From: Polyangiaceae bacterium
GTDB lineage: Bacteria > Myxococcota_A > Polyangia > Polyangiales > Polyangiaceae
Assembly: GCA_020633235.1 (NCBI GenBank)
Contig: JACKEA010000001.1
Span: 434,001-498,000, forward strand
Direction of reading: 5' to 3'
DNA: 64,000 nt
Made by a program: the position numbers and the translations under genes. Under the pieces are notes generated by a model that was not told the DNA's origin, did no database searches, and was given only the letters and a program-made list of their open reading frames with translations. Each line of letters begins with the position of its first letter. Positions within the stretch are counted from its first letter, which is position 1. This document shows positions 62,901 to 64,000 of this stretch, piece by piece.

Positions 62901-63016
62901 GACCCTTGGATGGCACGTTCGTGCTGAGGGTCTGGGAAGAGCCGGGCATGAACTTTGACGCCCTCGAGGACGTACAGCTCGCCTTGGAGTATCGGTACTG
63001 GACACGGTTCAAGTGA
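56942..63016 (+). CDS. Giant lipoprotein (2024 residues) with coiled coil and insecticidal-toxin-like end
   Basis: A signal MQTLITMRATLLAVGAAMMAIAGCGSS gives a lipobox Cys at about residue 24. The protein has many Cys and several helical stretches, notably a coiled coil at about 1325-1500 (IQKKKNDVQFEATVANQ, AEQARLELKQRFETHATNLQ). The last 100 residues (ARGLAAERYLTNPMSGADKEL, GTFVLRVWEEPGM, LEDVQLALEYRYW) have the look of the C terminus of Tc toxin A subunits, where a final strand pair precedes a YT/YW ending. This is an unconfirmed impression. It starts 9 bases after the protease frame. Codon third positions are visibly less GC-rich than in the che operon. Confidence 0.7.
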   Translation: MQTLITMRATLLAVGAAMMAIAGCGSSQDVQSHLLNGDSANDIEQARLRQLQTLKMVETNDSSGEQTEYELAMTDYSQVELSPLYNVVRVKCLDSFFLSTTDACTTSAKDAASDLCAANVYLEMATVRAEPVTADTGTYTYKVGTQATPVNAALARHAAAKARNAFAKYLGALRQATGSASPTCSTLQFEMAPGMSAAQIIGSGFVDAYATYREAVDTFVKNTVASSDAQLSTTGSLTQGTSYAVTASALSRAAAAHALVGGDPGLFGSTSAGGTDWCTVPEPTPTVRAAIEIFREAGTDPADILKAESELPLTVLLENLSDCSTTCPAVQLDSAAPNFSVRERLADRWGQEDTLLQASTPNLFDYFNLSKADFSSAREYLASEIKAFSRSMTAVLPPPPKAGGVPTNVPLFAGVATPPPARPPQYFAALAKPSATLREEVPTGWVADQYDLDVSVFTDWAVSSASEELKQGLSLSPALPSELLDPIAGLVAEASNERLGRLYLEANPGGIDLYAYGLGTTDQVRLVQGEDGLACATTGSIEGAVCDVDSPGITVAQLSTEYPTSGAFSKFVYGYFEFQVWPPDAGERFYLVRRKSTSTGAKTFEPLIGFGYSGDYDIESYPIVLDAERRAGELLAPDRNWCSRTRVSCAGVDMDARVPLEDELSDDGNGVENSWRHYVDLAHRAAEDADALGEAVLNAGSEVTSNELAIAGRAESAMEEVQQICGANVDIEQLRTMLGAQSGGLEYLRTNEACTTDADCDTATNANLPPQGAPEMKYHCGGGYCVGDLLGSIATAAKQYPELERIAECVDPGTVQDFVTPGSQDLCVWTRDHQLSQLCADQSSGYPCPVTADPNVDGIAGCDSLVPPDLPGHTYEKVRIETTLGYFDYQNESAGLPNAGVCESIRALRRSHPKPSEYSAILSSEFFHPATFDSFAASISFEPRFDSHSAVMLNGTPVFQTGDAWAGTSSQWPCAPMEGAKCTGSGDPSLACIGGAAALCNDPILRAPINRRLLNAVVALRGMVTPADVEDLPGVMFPAFGTYDSAKVEPVNKFARSRTVSGLAPVEVHEVTVKNDPRKFTFNFVDAPTGYADLIAWRDVKCDGSQNCYYDNFSVAPGYGFAVVEERPSPAPACASAWLGGLSSATQKGKGIMDSGAFRAFFTYAKFDKPTYTGAKCSVFGFYPGGLPTAIQAAPSIFGVRATGEDYNSSLDALELACEVAHQSAGGGCDLSHPPNIAAEGWSAAKRFLNCAADQIQRSGALTIYADFPTKAIDALRKESTVGAFPALGGEYGAAISRLRSALVDVSDVTPLIASELRALGTDFELAESSIALTDIQKKKNDVQFEATVANQTAQCLATSAQTAGLGSAINPGQVAAAAVTCANSFAQIKFAGKLKEYDDQQSSIQAEQARLELKQRFETHATNLQTYSSRQAKAANEIEAALAEIQTLRERARKALYKAVIDSSTVGKKQAALLSVSKARFATAQRRYEAGRQNAVLAAFIAKRAVETRLGVRLSSLKEDLPLVAAPASWESAVCTSSGVSFDDVVREGGAKDFADAYVGDYVDKLENVVESYRLVNNFHEGTDTAIVSLKDDFNRVKKFCATPVGNKLFHAGDFSGAGNYPIGSAANDLASLPDEAWALAGCSPGLPDCVGISPLAEDDGPFEPSVKALSAVRGFRVTYGPDSGTCDPAYCGYQAGAYLAQKVELDPGRYRLSWYARQPSVTAVPALDGAGLAILSGPSVTVLGSEGTDVDPSGWSRHWQLFEASDAGTYGVLIGPAGSAGGAVDLAAVMLEVAPGAIDSDLPTTYANTGDTLTASLPTCVDTDGAVFRATKWRRGCVQLCSNGFNASCDGAAAQTYCYRETLVSFSQADIDTGAVFGASGIAKGNFNYRIERIGVNFTGTGLRSCEDSSSPLSCYGSGYWTYSLQHGGPYHVRNYTGQDVDVQLFAGNIEHARGLAAERYLTNPMSGADKELMETYMRREFQGRPLDGTFVLRVWEEPGMNFDALEDVQLALEYRYWTRFK

Positions 63017-63047
63017 CCGAGGAGGTAGGTCACCGGGAGGCGTAGCC

Positions 63048-64000
63048 ATGAGTCGACCCAGCGACGGACGGTTGCCTCGCGCGCTCCGCGCCGTAGCTTT
63101 GGCTACGGCGTGGGGCGTGATCGCGGTGGGGTGCGGATCGAAGAATAGCGACGCGACCCGGACGGCGAGCGGTGGCGCCGCGGGCGCGGCCGGAATGAGT
63201 GGAGCCGGTGGCAGTGCCGGCAGTGGTGGAGCCGCAGCCGCAGCCGGAACTGGGACGGGCGGTGATGCAGCCGCAGACGCAGCCCCGGACAGTGACGCAG
63301 CCGTGGATGCGGGGGCGGACGTGGATGTGGACGCGAGCGTGGACGCGTCGGCGGACGCGGAGGCGGGCATGGACGCAGCCGTGGACGCGCCGGTGTCCCA
63401 ATTTTGTGGCGATGGCATTCGCGATCCCATCACCGAGGAGTGTGACGACGGCACTGGGAGCTTGCCGGCGGATTCGTGCTCTCTCGACTGCCGCGTGACC
63501 GACGTGCTCGCGGTGCCACCGGATCCTTCGTGGGATGGCGGACCGACGAGCAAGGTGTACCGTTCCCTGGGGAGTGGGCGACATCCCGTTGGGGCGGGGG
63601 CGCAGGGGTACGGCGTTGCGTTCGTGACCACGCCGGAGCCAGCCAAGGTCGGGGTGAGCTTGTTCGACGCCCAGGGAGTGCCCGGCCCCGTGGTGTTACT
63701 GGATGAAGCGACAACCGACGCGAACGCGGCGCCGGTCGTGGCCGCGCTGCCGAATGGGAAGCTCGCGGTGGCGTGGTCCGACCTGGGGGTGGATGGCAGT
63801 GCGCGGGGCGTGGTGTTGCGCACGGTGGATCTCGCGACCGGGCAGGCGAGCGCGAGCGTGCGCCTGAACACCACGACGACGCAGAGTCAGAAGGATCCCG
63901 ATCTGATCTGGACGGGGAGCGAGCTGTGGGCGGCGTGGGTGGACAACTCCCAGCTCACCAACGGGTACTTCAACGACATCGTGATGCGGAAGTTGAGCGC
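63048..64000 (+). CDS. Lipoprotein with Gly/Ala/Asp linker and DUF4215-like head (3' end outside window)
   Basis: The frame from the ATG at 63048 (GGGAGG upstream) stays open to the window end. The signal (ALRAVALATAWGVIAVGCGS) has a lipobox. About 75 residues of Gly/Ala then Asp/Ala repeats follow. The Cys-rich FCGDGIRDPITEECDDGTG ... CSLDCRV resembles DUF4215-type repeats common in myxobacteria. After that, propeller-like blades begin (GYGVAFVTTPE, NGKLAVAWSDLGV, GSELWAAWVDN). It lies 31 bases after the giant lipoprotein gene. Confidence 0.8.
   Translation, partial: MSRPSDGRLPRALRAVALATAWGVIAVGCGSKNSDATRTASGGAAGAAGMSGAGGSAGSGGAAAAAGTGTGGDAAADAAPDSDAAVDAGADVDVDASVDASADAEAGMDAAVDAPVSQFCGDGIRDPITEECDDGTGSLPADSCSLDCRVTDVLAVPPDPSWDGGPTSKVYRSLGSGRHPVGAGAQGYGVAFVTTPEPAKVGVSLFDAQGVPGPVVLLDEATTDANAAPVVAALPNGKLAVAWSDLGVDGSARGVVLRTVDLATGQASASVRLNTTTTQSQKDPDLIWTGSELWAAWVDNSQLTNGYFNDIVMRKLS

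Overview
The window is a GC-rich chromosomal stretch from a deltaproteobacterium-like predator or soil bacterium, most likely a myxobacterium (Myxococcota, order Polyangiales or a relative). This is inferred from gene content and style, not from an rRNA. The pointers are a chemotaxis-like operon carrying a HEAT-repeat protein, a zinc-ribbon Ser/Thr kinase with membrane segments, many Cys-rich lipoproteins with Gly/Ala-rich linkers, SUMF1-type lipoproteins, and a protein ending in a membrane helix plus Arg cluster like a MYXO-CTERM tail. No rRNA, tRNA or CRISPR array was seen.

Positions 1-8.4 kb hold a surface-protein operon (DUF4185-like protein, barrel-like protein, DUF4185-like lipoprotein), a lipoprotein with eight Cys-rich repeats and a bulb-lectin domain, a NadR-like kinase divergent from a methyltransferase, and a four-gene minus-strand operon with 4-base overlaps ending in a TlpA-like thioredoxin. 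From 8.5 to 16.9 kb runs a tightly overlapping chemosensory operon: hydrolase lipoprotein, receiver, CheA, two CheW, HEAT protein, CheR, CheB, with no chemoreceptor among them. From 17.0 to 20.9 kb lie two Hsp20 genes behind a sigma54-like promoter, an HtrA protease and the Ser/Thr kinase, which together look like an envelope-stress block. Fumarase, an MltD-like transglycosylase and an HNH nuclease follow.

From 26.6 to 34.1 kb a minus-strand run encodes a 1301-residue lipoprotein, a FadL-like barrel and a hybrid histidine kinase. From 34.2 to 41.6 kb are housekeeping genes (glmU, ribA, holA, ribF) separated by repeat-rich DNA that includes the remains of a second HNH gene. ribF carries a low-complexity expansion inside its riboflavin-kinase domain.

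From 42 kb onward the region is accessory. It holds a family of lipoproteins with a constant Cys-rich head and variable tail, a SUKH-like protein, two winged-helix regulators of which one lacks a phosphoacceptor, a complete IS66-type element (53401-55900) that has cut off the 5' part of a metalloprotease gene, a 2024-residue lipoprotein, and a lipoprotein running off the end.

Two dispersed intergenic repeat families are visible. One is a 20-bp motif near TGTTGGTYCGSCGCGGAACC, seen about eleven times in either orientation. The other is an approximately 72-bp hairpin element with arms near GAGGTCCNNATTCCGGACAT, seen three times.
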